Shown: positions 1 to 7,209, numbered from the stretch's first letter. The stretch is DNA of 9,397 nt from Armatimonadota bacterium (GCA_018056145.1 JAGPGE010000179.1:1-9397); one strand, 5' to 3'. Made by a program: numbers and translations. The notes: generated by a model from the sequence alone, not told the origin.

Positions 1-2488
1 CGACGAACCGGAGCAGAGCGATGCCTACTGCGAGGTCATCGTTGACGCCGACACCCGGTCCCTGGACCGGGTGTTGACGTATTCGCTGCCCGAGCATCTG
101 CGCGAACAGGTGAAGGTGGGTAGCTATGTCAGCGTGCCCCTGGGCAGACAGACTGTGCCGGGTTTCGTGATCCGCCTCACTGAGATCGCGCCGGGCTTTC
201 GTACGCGCCCGATAACCGAAAAACTCACCGACGAAGACCCCCTGCGTCCCCAGGACGTCGACCTGGCGCTGTGGATGGCAGACCGTTATCGGTGCTCGCT
301 GGCCGATGCGCTGCGTTGCTTCCTGCCTCCCGGTGGCGTGCGGAAAGCAGTGCGGACGGTGGAACTGACAGACGCGGGCAGGCACTCTTCCGCCGATCTC
401 GCGGTTTCATCGGCACCGAACCAGAAGGTGATCCTGGAAGAACTGCGGCAGCGGGGATCGGCCACTGCCTGGCAGCTTGGACAGGTCTTCGGCGGGGGAA
501 GGGCGGGAGCGGCGAAGGCCGGAGCGGCGCTGCAGGGGCTGATCGGGAAAGGGCTTGCTGTGGAGCGCCGGAAGGTGAGCCGTCCGACCGCGGCGCCCAA
601 GACGCGGCAGACCGCGCAACTCGTGGGCGATGGCACGACGGACTGGGAGGCGGTTGCCGCGGGCCTTGAACCCCGGGCTCCGAAGCAGGCCGAGGTGATC
701 CGGGCGCTGATGCAGGCCGGCGGGCCGATGCCGGTTGCTGAGCTTCCCCGGCAGGCGGTGAACGCACTGCGCGCGGCGGGTCTGGTCAGCGTCGAGGACA
801 GTCGAGTGGAACGCTCACCCGATGCCCAGACGATTGGCGATGAGAGCGGGCTGTTCCTGGACCTCAACCCCGCGCAGGGCGCGGCTGTGGACCGGGTGCG
901 CGAGGCCCTGGCGCGGGGTGCGCACGAAGCGGTACTCGTCTTCGGCGTGACAGGAAGCGGCAAGACCGAGGTCTACCTGCACAGCATTCGCCTGGCGCTG
1001 GAGGCAGGGCGGGGCGCGATTGTGCTGGTGCCCGAAATCGCTCTCACTCCCCAGGCGGTGGGGCGCTTCCGCGCGCGGTTTGGCAACAGGCTGGCGGTGC
1101 TGCACAGCTCACTGGGGCCAGGGGAGCGTTACGACGAGTGGGACCGCATCCAGCGTGGCGAGGCCGACATTGTGATCGGCGCGCGCTCCGCAATCTTTGC
1201 CCCCTGTCGCAATGTGGGCGTGATCGTGGTTGATGAGGAGCACGAGCGCGCGTATAAGCAGGACTCCGAGCCGCGCTATGCTGCCCAGCTTGTGGCGGCG
1301 GAGCGTGCCCGGCGTGAGAATGCGGTGCTCATCGTGGGCAGCGCCACGCCGTCGATTGAGACGTATTTCGCGGCGAAGGCCGAACATGGCGGTCTGTCCT
1401 TGGCGGAACTCCCGGAGCGTGTGGACAGCCGCCCGCTGCCGCCGGTCCAGATCGTTGACTTGCGCAAGGAGCCGGTGGACGGCCAGGGCGGCACCTTCTC
1501 GCAGGTGCTTCTGCAGGCCCTCCAGGAATGCGTGGACAATGGCGAGCAGGCCATGCTGTTCCTCAACAGGCGGGGATTCTCCACCTTCATCATGTGTCGC
1601 GAATGCGGCCACAGTCTGCGTTGCCCGGACTGCGCGGTGGCCCTGATCTACCACCACGGAACTCGCCGGGCGTGTTGCCACCATTGTGGGTACGAGCGGC
1701 CGGTGCCCGACCAGTGCGAGAATTGCCAGGGATACGACATCGGCTACCGGGGACTGGGTACGGAGCGGGTTGCCGACCAGGTTGAGCGGCAGATTTCTGG
1801 TGCGGTCGTGGCGCGGATGGACCGGGATACCACGGCCAAGAAGGGGGCGTACGGTGATATCCTGCGCCGATTCGCACGGGGGGAGGCCAACATTCTGGTG
1901 GGTACCCAGATGATCGCCAAGGGCCACGATTTCCCCAACGTGACCCTAGTGGGTGTGCTGAATGCGGATACGGGGCTCAACCGCCCGGATTTCCGGGCCT
2001 CCGAGCAGACCTTCCAGCTTCTGACCCAGGTGAGTGGTCGCGCTGGACGCGCGGACCGACCGGGCCGGGTCATTGTGCAGACGTACAACCCCGAGCATCC
2101 CGCAATCGCCGCCGCGAGCCGCCACGACTACTCCGAGTTCTACCACCGGGAGCTTGCTTCGAGGCGCGAGAACGGGTATCCTCCCTTTAGCTCCCTAGCC
2201 CGGATCGCTTTCGCTGATTCGGACGCCGAGCAGGTCGCCCGGGTCGCCGCGCGAGCCGCCGCGGCTCTCGAGCAGTCCGGTGTTGCACGCGGGCGGGGCG
2301 AAGTGCATTACCTGGGGCCGGTGGAAGCGCCCCTTCACAAACTGCGCGGGCAGTTCCGCTTCCACATGCTCATTAAGGGGCCGGACCCGGCGCGCATCCG
2401 GCGGGCCCTGGATGGCCTGTTTGAGATGCTGGGCGATGTCGGTGAAACCCGGATAACCGTGGACATCGACCCGCAAGACATGATGTGA
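1..2488 (+). CDS. priA: Primosomal protein N' (PriA replication-restart helicase), 5' end outside window
   Basis: PriA is a superfamily 2 3'-5' DNA helicase that binds abandoned forks and reloads the replisome. The frame is open from base 2 and the family's N-terminal signature (YCEVIVDADTRSLDR) lies before the first GTG at 71, so the true start is upstream of the window; 828 residues are visible. Numbering from base 2: N-terminal 3'-fork-binding and winged-helix region about 1-275; Walker A GVTGSGKT 315-322 with K321; DEEH box 411-414; zinc-binding cysteine pairs C532/C535, C541/C544, C559/C562 and C572/C575; helicase motifs GTQMIAKGHD 634-643 and QVSGRAGR 676-683; C-terminal domain with RRENGYPPF at 721-729. 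All catalytic and zinc motifs are intact. The stop TGA ends 17 bases before the chosen def ATG, so it is probably co-transcribed with def and fmt. Identification is secure; only the 5' end is missing. Confidence 0.97.
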   Translation, partial: DEPEQSDAYCEVIVDADTRSLDRVLTYSLPEHLREQVKVGSYVSVPLGRQTVPGFVIRLTEIAPGFRTRPITEKLTDEDPLRPQDVDLALWMADRYRCSLADALRCFLPPGGVRKAVRTVELTDAGRHSSADLAVSSAPNQKVILEELRQRGSATAWQLGQVFGGGRAGAAKAGAALQGLIGKGLAVERRKVSRPTAAPKTRQTAQLVGDGTTDWEAVAAGLEPRAPKQAEVIRALMQAGGPMPVAELPRQAVNALRAAGLVSVEDSRVERSPDAQTIGDESGLFLDLNPAQGAAVDRVREALARGAHEAVLVFGVTGSGKTEVYLHSIRLALEAGRGAIVLVPEIALTPQAVGRFRARFGNRLAVLHSSLGPGERYDEWDRIQRGEADIVIGARSAIFAPCRNVGVIVVDEEHERAYKQDSEPRYAAQLVAAERARRENAVLIVGSATPSIETYFAAKAEHGGLSLAELPERVDSRPLPPVQIVDLRKEPVDGQGGTFSQVLLQALQECVDNGEQAMLFLNRRGFSTFIMCRECGHSLRCPDCAVALIYHHGTRRACCHHCGYERPVPDQCENCQGYDIGYRGLGTERVADQVERQISGAVVARMDRDTTAKKGAYGDILRRFARGEANILVGTQMIAKGHDFPNVTLVGVLNADTGLNRPDFRASEQTFQLLTQVSGRAGRADRPGRVIVQTYNPEHPAIAAASRHDYSEFYHRELASRRENGYPPFSSLARIAFADSDAEQVARVAARAAAALEQSGVARGRGEVHYLGPVEAPLHKLRGQFRFHMLIKGPDPARIRRALDGLFEMLGDVGETRITVDIDPQDMM

Positions 2489-2505
2489 TGCGAGAAGAGA
2501 GAGCC

Positions 2506-3096
2506 ATGAAGCGCGAGATTCTGTTCTGTGGAGACCCGGTTCTGCGCAAGAAGGCAAAGCCGGTACACGAGATAACCGACGAGATCCTCCAGCTTTTCGA
2601 CGACATGGCTCCCACCATGGTCGAAGCGCGAGGTGTGGGACTTGCAGCGCCCCAGGTGGGCGAGTCCGTGCGGGCGATCTGTCTGCAGTGGATTGACGAG
2701 GATGCGGAAGAGGAGGGCGAGGACGCGGAGATCGTCTGCCTCCTGAACCCGCGCATTGTGGAGCGCGAGGGCGAGCAGGAAGGCATGGAGGGCTGTCTGA
2801 GCCTGCCCACGCTCCACGCCGTAGTCCGCCGCAGCGCCCGGGTGATCGCCGAGGCCGTGGGCCTGGATGGGACGGCTCTGAAGATCGAGGCCGAGGGGCT
2901 GATGGCGCGGGCGATCCAGCATGAGATTGACCATCTCAACGGCGTGCTGTTCGTGGACCGCGCGGAGGCCGGTACGCTGAGGTGGATGGTTCCTGACGAT
3001 AGTGAGGAGCAGGGATACCGCTTCGAGGACACCACCTGGGAGGAGGCAAAGGAGCGGTTCGAGCGCATGCGCAGGAACAGGAGTGGTGGCGGATGA
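2506..3096 (+). CDS. def: Peptide deformylase
   Basis: This metalloenzyme removes the N-formyl group from nascent proteins at the ribosome exit. The three family motifs are present: GVGLAAPQ at residues 43-50, EGCLS at 95-99 with metal ligand C97, and QHEIDH at 138-143 with ligands H139 and H143 and catalytic E140. At 196 aa it is slightly longer than typical deformylases because of an acidic loop (about 64-75) and a charged tail of about 45 residues after the HEIDH helix. I chose ATG 2506 because MKREILFCGDPVLRKKAKPV aligns with the usual N-terminus. An ATG at 2488 that overlaps the priA stop (TGATG), or GTG 2485, would add six or seven residues and cannot be excluded, since no clean Shine-Dalgarno separates them. 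The stop overlaps the fmt start as ATGA, consistent with coupled translation of def and fmt. Confidence 0.96.
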   Translation: MKREILFCGDPVLRKKAKPVHEITDEILQLFDDMAPTMVEARGVGLAAPQVGESVRAICLQWIDEDAEEEGEDAEIVCLLNPRIVEREGEQEGMEGCLSLPTLHAVVRRSARVIAEAVGLDGTALKIEAEGLMARAIQHEIDHLNGVLFVDRAEAGTLRWMVPDDSEEQGYRFEDTTWEEAKERFERMRRNRSGGG

Positions 3097-4031
3097 GGCT
3101 GGCGTTTTTCGGAACACCCGCGACCGCGGCGAGGTACCTGAAGCATCTGGCGCCGAAGCACGATATCGTGGCCGTGGTCACCCAGTGCGACCGGCCGCGC
3201 GGGAGAAGCGGCGCGCCCGAGCCTCCGGCGGTGAAGAGAGTCGCCGAGGAGTTGTGTCTCCCCGTTCTGCAGCCCGAACGCGGGGCGTGCGGCGAGGCTT
3301 GCGAGCGGCTGCACGAGGCGCGACCCGATGTCTGCGTGGTGGTGGCATTCGGACAGATCATCCCGTGCGATTTCCCGGATGATCGTGACCCAATGCGGTT
3401 CATCAATGTCCACTACTCGCTGCTGCCGAAACTGCGGGGCGCCGCGCCGGTGCAGCACGCCATCCTGCAGGGTCTGCCCGAGACCGGGGTAACCGTGCAG
3501 GAACTCGTGCAGGAGCTTGATGCGGGGAACGTCATCCTGCAGCGCAGCACCGCCATCGATCGAGAGGATACGTCGGCGTCCCTGATGAGTCGCCTGACCG
3601 AAATCGGGCTGTCGGCGCTGGATGATGCGCTGGAACTCATCGAGAGCGGCAACGCGCCCTCCGTTCCGCAGGATGAGAGCCAGGCAACCTGGGCGCCATG
3701 TATCCGCAAGTCGGATGGTCTCATCGACTGGCGCGAGCCGGCCGAGCAGATTGAGCGCGAGGTACGGGCGTACTACCCGTGGCCCAGCGCCTACACGAGC
3801 TACCGTGGCCGACTTTTGAGAATCCTGAAGGCCAGGCCCATTGAAAGCCGGGCATGCAATGAAGGTATTGCCGGAGCGGTTGTGGAAATACATGCAGGGG
3901 AGAGTTTCACTGTGGCATGCGGGAGCGGAGCCCTGGTTGTCACGCAGGTGCAGGGCGCGGGGAGGGCGAGTATGTCGGCGGCCGAATGGCTGAACGGCGC
4001 ACGGCTTGAAATCGGCGCCCAATTCGGTTAA
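3093..4031 (+). CDS. fmt: Methionyl-tRNA formyltransferase
   Basis: The enzyme transfers a formyl group from 10-formyltetrahydrofolate to Met-tRNA(fMet), giving the initiator tRNA of bacteria. At 312 aa it has the normal family length. The N-terminal formyltransferase fold begins MRLAFFGTPATAARYL. The catalytic triad is visible as N105 and H107 in FINVHYSLLPKLRGAAPVQ and D143 in QELDAGN. The TSASLMSRL segment and the IDW motif starting the C-terminal tRNA-binding OB domain (around 212) are also present. An AGGAG at 3079-3083 lies nine bases before the ATG, inside the end of def, and the ATG overlaps the def stop (ATGA). The priA-def-fmt order is a common bacterial arrangement and supports the call. 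No defect is seen. Confidence 0.97.
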   Translation: MRLAFFGTPATAARYLKHLAPKHDIVAVVTQCDRPRGRSGAPEPPAVKRVAEELCLPVLQPERGACGEACERLHEARPDVCVVVAFGQIIPCDFPDDRDPMRFINVHYSLLPKLRGAAPVQHAILQGLPETGVTVQELVQELDAGNVILQRSTAIDREDTSASLMSRLTEIGLSALDDALELIESGNAPSVPQDESQATWAPCIRKSDGLIDWREPAEQIEREVRAYYPWPSAYTSYRGRLLRILKARPIESRACNEGIAGAVVEIHAGESFTVACGSGALVVTQVQGAGRASMSAAEWLNGARLEIGAQFG

Positions 4032-4086
4032 CGTATAGAGCGACGGACGCGGGAGCGACCACCCCTGGAGTGAAGAGTCGCGGTTC

Positions 4087-4446
4087 ATGGAAGAGGCTAC
4101 CCAGCGGCTTTATGAACAGGCCGAGCAGGCTCGTCTGAGCGGAGACTACGCCACGGCTAAGTCATTGCTCGAGCAGGTCGCGCAGGCTTGTCCTAACCAA
4201 GCCTGTTGCCACTGGTCCATGGGGCACGTCCTCATGAACTCTGGTGACTTTGATGGCGCCCCCGTTGAGTTCCGCGCTGCCTGCGAATTGGAGCCGGACA
4301 ACCCCAGGTACCTCCTGGACCTAGCCAAGTTCCTGGAGATGCTCGGCGAGTTCGACGAAGCGCGCCCGTACCTGGAGAGAGTGCTCGAAGTAGCGCCGTC
4401 GTCCCGCGAAGCAGGGGAAGCGAAAAAAAGCCTGAGCTACTACTGA
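4087..4446 (+). CDS. Small tetratricopeptide-repeat (TPR) protein
   Basis: A 119-aa protein made almost entirely of three TPR units, at about residues 4-37, 38-71 and 72-105, followed by a short helical tail ending SLSYY. Repeat signatures include GDYATAKSLLEQ, GDFDGAPVEF and GEFDEARPYLERVLEVAP, with the conserved Gly, aromatic, Ala and Pro positions. The second repeat is less regular (Pro59 inside helix B; C40 and C41). There is no signal peptide or membrane segment, so it is probably a cytoplasmic scaffold for protein-protein contacts; the partner cannot be told from the sequence. It begins 55 bases after fmt with only a modest ribosome site (GAAGAG 4072-4077, or GGAG 4067-4070 at long spacing). 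It may be the tail of the fmt operon. The TPR fold is clear, the function unknown. Confidence 0.85.
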   Translation: MEEATQRLYEQAEQARLSGDYATAKSLLEQVAQACPNQACCHWSMGHVLMNSGDFDGAPVEFRAACELEPDNPRYLLDLAKFLEMLGEFDEARPYLERVLEVAPSSREAGEAKKSLSYY

Positions 4447-4573
4447 CACCCCGGTCTGCGGAATGTCCCCGTGGGACACCCCAGGGGATCCAGGCCGGTG
4501 GCGGCATTTGAGAGAACAGGCCCGGGAGCGCGACGCACCATATCGCCCCGGGCTAAGTGCTGAGGGCGGACCA
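4447..4573 (+). other. GC-rich leader with short hairpins between TPR gene and corrinoid activator
   Basis: This stretch holds TGTCCC-CGT-GGGACA (4464-4478, 6-bp stem), then CCCCAGGGG (about 4479-4487). Further on is a GCCCGGG/CCCGGGC inverted repeat with arms 4520-4526 and 4547-4553. An 8-base direct repeat GACACCCC occurs at 4445-4452 and 4475-4482. It is open in the frame of the downstream gene from ATG 4463, but that translation is rich in Trp, Pro, Arg and Gly, matches no domain, and its ATG has no upstream Shine-Dalgarno. I read it as untranslated leader. No T-tract follows any stem, so it is not a standard intrinsic terminator. No known riboswitch motif was recognised. Confidence 0.4.
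4562..4566 (+). promoter_or_regulatory. Ribosome binding site favouring the TTG 4574 start
   Basis: GAGGG lies seven bases before TTG 4574. The alternative ATG 4463 has no comparable site. The TTG start also puts the first ferredoxin cysteine at residue 39, the usual distance from the N-terminus in [2Fe-2S] domains of this family. Confidence 0.45.
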
Positions 4574-6409
4574 TTGGCTGACCAGATTGCCGTGCTCATC
4601 CAGCCCGACGGACTGCATGTCCTCGCAGACCGGGGTACGCTGGTTTCCGACATCACCCACGACGCCGACATCGACCTGCACCTGCCGTGCGCGGGAAGGG
4701 GAACGTGCGGCAAGTGCAGGTTCACGGTGATTGAGGGCAGCGTGTCGGAACCCACCGACGCTGAAAGGAAAGTGCTGGACGAATCCGACTTGGCCCAAGG
4801 CGTGCGCCTCGCTTGCCAGACGCGGGTTCTGGGGGATGCAGTGATCCTCGTCCCCGCCACCGCGCGCGTCATCGGCACCAAGTCCCTCGACGGTGAACTG
4901 GTCCGGCCTGTGGCGCTGGAGCCCAACGTGCGGCAGATTCCAGTGAAGCTCGACCTGCCGGCGCTCGAAGACCAGCGCAGCGACTTCGACCGGCTCGCCA
5001 CCGCGCTTGAGCCGCTGGTGCCGCGCCTGCATGCCTGCCCACCCGCTCTGCAGCGCCTCCCGGAAGCCCTGCGGGCCGATGATTTCCAGGTCGTCGCCTC
5101 GGTCGTCGGTTCACGCCTGGTGGATGTTCACCCGGGCCTTGAGCCGCCACGCACTCTCGGGGTCGCTGTTGACATCGGCACCACCACAGTTGTGGCGTAT
5201 GTGGTGGACCTGCTCACAGGCAAGCAGCTCTCGGCGGCTGCGGCGTACAATGAACAGGGCCGCCACGGCGCGGACGTCATTTCGCGCATTGAGTACTCCA
5301 ACAGCCACGAAGGCGGGCTGGAGGAGCTTCGCGAGCTGGTGGTCGGTACGGTCAATGGTGTCATTGACAGGGCCCTGGAAAGGTGTGACTGCCGGCACGA
5401 GGAGATCTATGAGGTGACGGTAGTCGGCAATACCGCCATGAACCACCTGTTCATGGGTCTGGACCCGCGCTACGTCGCTCAGGCGCCCTACATTCCGGTA
5501 AGCTCGCGGCCACAGGAGTTGCGCCCGGCAGACGCGGGGCTGAGGATGAACCCGCGCGGCAATGTCTTCTGCCTCCCGGTGATCGCCGGCTTCGTGGGCG
5601 CGGACACTGTGGGTGTGATCCTGGCTACGGATATGATCGAACGCCCTCGCCCGGTGCTGGCGGTGGACATCGGCACCAACGGAGAAGTGGCGCTTTGGAC
5701 CGGGAAGAAGCTATTGGTGACCTCCTGCGCGGCCGGCCCGGCCTTTGAGGGAGCCCAGATTGAGCACGGCATGCGCGCTGCGCCCGGAGCAATCGAGCAT
5801 ATCTCGATCGACGGCGACGACATCACGGTCCAGACAATCGACGGGCAGGAGCCCGTGGGAATCTGCGGGTCGGGCCTCTTCGACGCCCTGGCGGTGGCGC
5901 TGGAACTGGGCGTGGTGGATCAGGGCGGACGGTTCGCGAACGGTTCGCTGCCGGAGGGAATGTCGGCGGCGACACAGGCGCGGATCGTTGGAGAAGGCAA
6001 CGACCGACGGTTCCTGCTGAGCGCGCTGGATGCCGCGCGTCCGGTCTACCTTTCGCAGCGAGATGTGCGCGAACTCCAACTGGCGAAAGGCGCCGTGCGC
6101 GCCGCCATCGAATTGCTGCTGCAGTTCTCGGATTTGCGCGTTGACGATCTGGACGAGATCCTGCTTGCCGGAGCGTTCGGGAACTACATTGACCCGGCCA
6201 GCGCCCTTCGCATGGGGATGCTCCCGCCTGTTCCGCTGGAGCGGATCAAGGGTGTGGGGAACGCTGCGGGCGCCGGTGCGCTGCTTGCACTGATCTCAAG
6301 GGAAGAGCGCAGGACCTCAGTCCAGATCGCCGCTTCGGCCGAGCATATCGAGCTTTCGCGCCGGCCCGAGTTCCAGATGGCCTTCATGGAAACGATGATG
6401 TTTCCTTAG
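4574..6409 (+). CDS. Reductive activator of corrinoid protein (RACo family, [2Fe-2S] ferredoxin plus ASKHA/DUF4445)
   Basis: RACo-type proteins use ATP to drive an electron from a [2Fe-2S] cluster onto inactive Co(II) corrinoid, restoring the Co(I) state needed for methyl transfer. Numbering from TTG 4574 (611 aa): the N-terminal ferredoxin domain has cluster ligands C39, C45, C48 and C81 (CX5CX2CX32C). A linker follows to about 195, then two ASKHA phosphate-binding motifs, DIGTTTVVAYVVDL from D200 and VDIGTNGEVAL with D365. CAAGPAFEGAQIEHGMRAAPG, LAGAFGNYIDP and GVGNAAGAGA are further family signatures, and the C-terminus ends in METMMFP. All expected residues are intact. ATG 4463 would add 37 residues of low-quality sequence without a ribosome site; I prefer the TTG, with moderate confidence. 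A corrinoid protein gene lies 79 bases downstream and is the likely client. No methyltransferase is adjacent. Confidence 0.9.
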   Translation: MADQIAVLIQPDGLHVLADRGTLVSDITHDADIDLHLPCAGRGTCGKCRFTVIEGSVSEPTDAERKVLDESDLAQGVRLACQTRVLGDAVILVPATARVIGTKSLDGELVRPVALEPNVRQIPVKLDLPALEDQRSDFDRLATALEPLVPRLHACPPALQRLPEALRADDFQVVASVVGSRLVDVHPGLEPPRTLGVAVDIGTTTVVAYVVDLLTGKQLSAAAAYNEQGRHGADVISRIEYSNSHEGGLEELRELVVGTVNGVIDRALERCDCRHEEIYEVTVVGNTAMNHLFMGLDPRYVAQAPYIPVSSRPQELRPADAGLRMNPRGNVFCLPVIAGFVGADTVGVILATDMIERPRPVLAVDIGTNGEVALWTGKKLLVTSCAAGPAFEGAQIEHGMRAAPGAIEHISIDGDDITVQTIDGQEPVGICGSGLFDALAVALELGVVDQGGRFANGSLPEGMSAATQARIVGEGNDRRFLLSALDAARPVYLSQRDVRELQLAKGAVRAAIELLLQFSDLRVDDLDEILLAGAFGNYIDPASALRMGMLPPVPLERIKGVGNAAGAGALLALISREERRTSVQIAASAEHIELSRRPEFQMAFMETMMFP

Positions 6410-6412
6410 GTG

Positions 6413-6441
6413 TTGCACCGCATAGGCCTTTCGGCTAAACT
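6413..6441 (+). promoter_or_regulatory. Possible sigma70-type promoter for the corrinoid protein gene
   Basis: TTGCAC (6413-6418) and TAAACT (6436-6441) are separated by exactly 17 bases. The hexamers match consensus at three and four positions. Transcription would begin near 6448, about 40 bases before the corrinoid protein ATG. The match is weak; the optimal spacing and the position in the only gap between the two genes are what support it. Confidence 0.35.
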
Positions 6442-6447
6442 ATGCGG
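6418..6447 (+). repeat. Perfect 8-bp inverted repeat, operator or RNA hairpin
   Basis: Arms CCGCATAG (6418-6425) and CTATGCGG (6440-6447) are perfect reverse complements. An inner GCC-TTTC-GGC stem-loop (6426-6435) continues the first arm directly and leaves TAAA (6436-6439) as a bulge on the other side. The element lies eight bases after the activator stop. It overlaps the -10 of the possible promoter and ends just before the predicted start of transcription. No T-run follows, so it is a poor intrinsic terminator. A protein-binding operator or an mRNA-stabilising hairpin on readthrough transcripts are the two main readings. Confidence 0.55.
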
Positions 6448-6473
6448 ACCCACGGATGGTTCCGAATGGAGAC

Positions 6474-6479
6474 AGGAGG
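6474..6479 (+). promoter_or_regulatory. Strong Shine-Dalgarno site for corrinoid protein
   Basis: AGGAGG lies nine bases before ATG 6489. It fixes the start there rather than at the in-frame GTG 6456, which lacks such a site and would add an 11-residue non-conserved prefix. Confidence 0.85.
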
Positions 6480-6488
6480 ACACGTTCA

Positions 6489-7121
6489 ATGGCGGACCTG
6501 CAGGCCTTGGCGGACAGTGTCATCGCGGGCAAGCGCGATGACGTCGCGAAGATGACGCAAGCGGCCGTGGACGAAGGCGTATCCCCGGCTGACATCATCA
6601 ATGACGGCCTCATCGCCGGAATGGCCGTCGTTGGTGAGAAGTTCAAGAACAACGAGTTCTACGTGCCGGAGGTCCTGATTGCCGCGCGCGCCATGCACGC
6701 GGGGATGGACATCATCAAGCCGTTGCTGGCCAAGAGTGGAGTTCAGCCCCGGGGAACGGTTGCCATCGGCACCGTCAAGGGCGACCTGCATGACATCGGC
6801 AAGAACCTCGTGGCGATGATGCTCGAGGGCGGCGGCTACGAAGTGCTGGACCTTGAGGTGGATGTTCCGGCCGAAAAGTTCGTGGATGCCGTCAAGAGCC
6901 AGGGCGCGGGTGTTGTCGCGCTGTCTGCTCTCCTGACCACCACGATGCCCGCCATGAAGGACACCATTGATGCGCTGAAAGAAGCCGGCGTGCGCGACCA
7001 GGTCAAGGTCGTCATCGGCGGCGCGCCTGTGACCCAGAACTACGCGGATGAGATCGGCGCGGACGGTTACGCCCCGGATGCCGCGTCCGCCGTGGACAAG
7101 GTCAGGGAACTGCTGGGCTAG
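6489..7121 (+). CDS. Corrinoid (cobalamin-binding) protein of a methyltransferase system, MtaC/MtbC/MttC-like
   Basis: This 210-aa protein carries a corrinoid cofactor and shuttles a methyl group between two methyltransferases. Residues 1-85 form the helical cap domain, with EKFKNNEFYVPEVLIAARAM at about 50-69. Residues 88-210 form the Rossmann-like B12 domain. The base-off/His-on signature DLHDIGKN is at 99-106 with H101 as the cobalt ligand, followed by SALLTT (S146, L148) and GGAPV (177-181), which line the nucleotide tail pocket. Length and motifs match stand-alone methanol, methylamine or glycine-betaine type corrinoid proteins, but the sequence does not tell which substrate. The upstream activator gene fits as its reductase. 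No MtaB, MttB or MtaA-like gene is nearby, so the partner methyltransferases must be encoded elsewhere. The gene is followed by a strong hairpin. Confidence 0.93.
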   Translation: MADLQALADSVIAGKRDDVAKMTQAAVDEGVSPADIINDGLIAGMAVVGEKFKNNEFYVPEVLIAARAMHAGMDIIKPLLAKSGVQPRGTVAIGTVKGDLHDIGKNLVAMMLEGGGYEVLDLEVDVPAEKFVDAVKSQGAGVVALSALLTTTMPAMKDTIDALKEAGVRDQVKVVIGGAPVTQNYADEIGADGYAPDAASAVDKVRELLG

Positions 7122-7147
7122 GTTGCACTGCAGGAAAGCGTCTGATA

Positions 7148-7181
7148 CCGGGTCCGGTGGCAATCGGTCCGCCGGACCCGG
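7148..7181 (+). terminator. Strong hairpin after the corrinoid protein gene, possible terminator
   Basis: Arms CCGGGTCCGG (7148-7157) and CCGGACCCGG (7172-7181) are perfect reverse complements. Through a T-G wobble at 7158/7171 and two more G-C pairs the stem extends to 13 pairs, with an 8-base loop (7161-7168). The bases after it (CTCGTGTTGTCT) are only moderately T-rich, so it may attenuate or protect the 3' end of the mRNA rather than fully terminate. Confidence 0.6.
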
Positions 7182-7209
7182 CTCGTGTTGTCTGCGCGAA
7201 GGTGTTCCA

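Noticed and set aside
71..73. GTG 71 as the start of priA
   Set aside because: Conserved PriA N-terminal sequence continues upstream in frame to base 2, so the gene begins outside the window.
1109..1927. A 272-codon minus-strand frame inside priA
   Set aside because: It lies wholly within the conserved helicase region of priA and shows no domain of its own.
4006..4039. TTGAAA (4006-4011) with TATAGA (4034-4039) as a promoter for the TPR gene
   Set aside because: The spacing is 22 bases, too long for a sigma70 promoter; at 17 bases the hexamer is TAACGT, a poor -10.
2373..4088. A 571-codon open frame on the minus strand across priA end, def and fmt
   Set aside because: The + strand carries three fully conserved genes here. 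Long antisense frames are expected in GC-rich coding DNA, and the translation has low-complexity Arg/Ser/Pro content and no recognisable domain.
4447..4573. Cobalamin riboswitch before the corrinoid activator
   Set aside because: The stretch is short and I see no B12-box-like GCCACTG core or matching multi-stem layout; only small hairpins are present. A covariance-model search would settle it.
6456..6488. GTG 6456 as the start of the corrinoid protein
   Set aside because: The extra eleven residues are not family-like, and AGGAGG at 6474-6479 is ideally placed for ATG 6489 instead.
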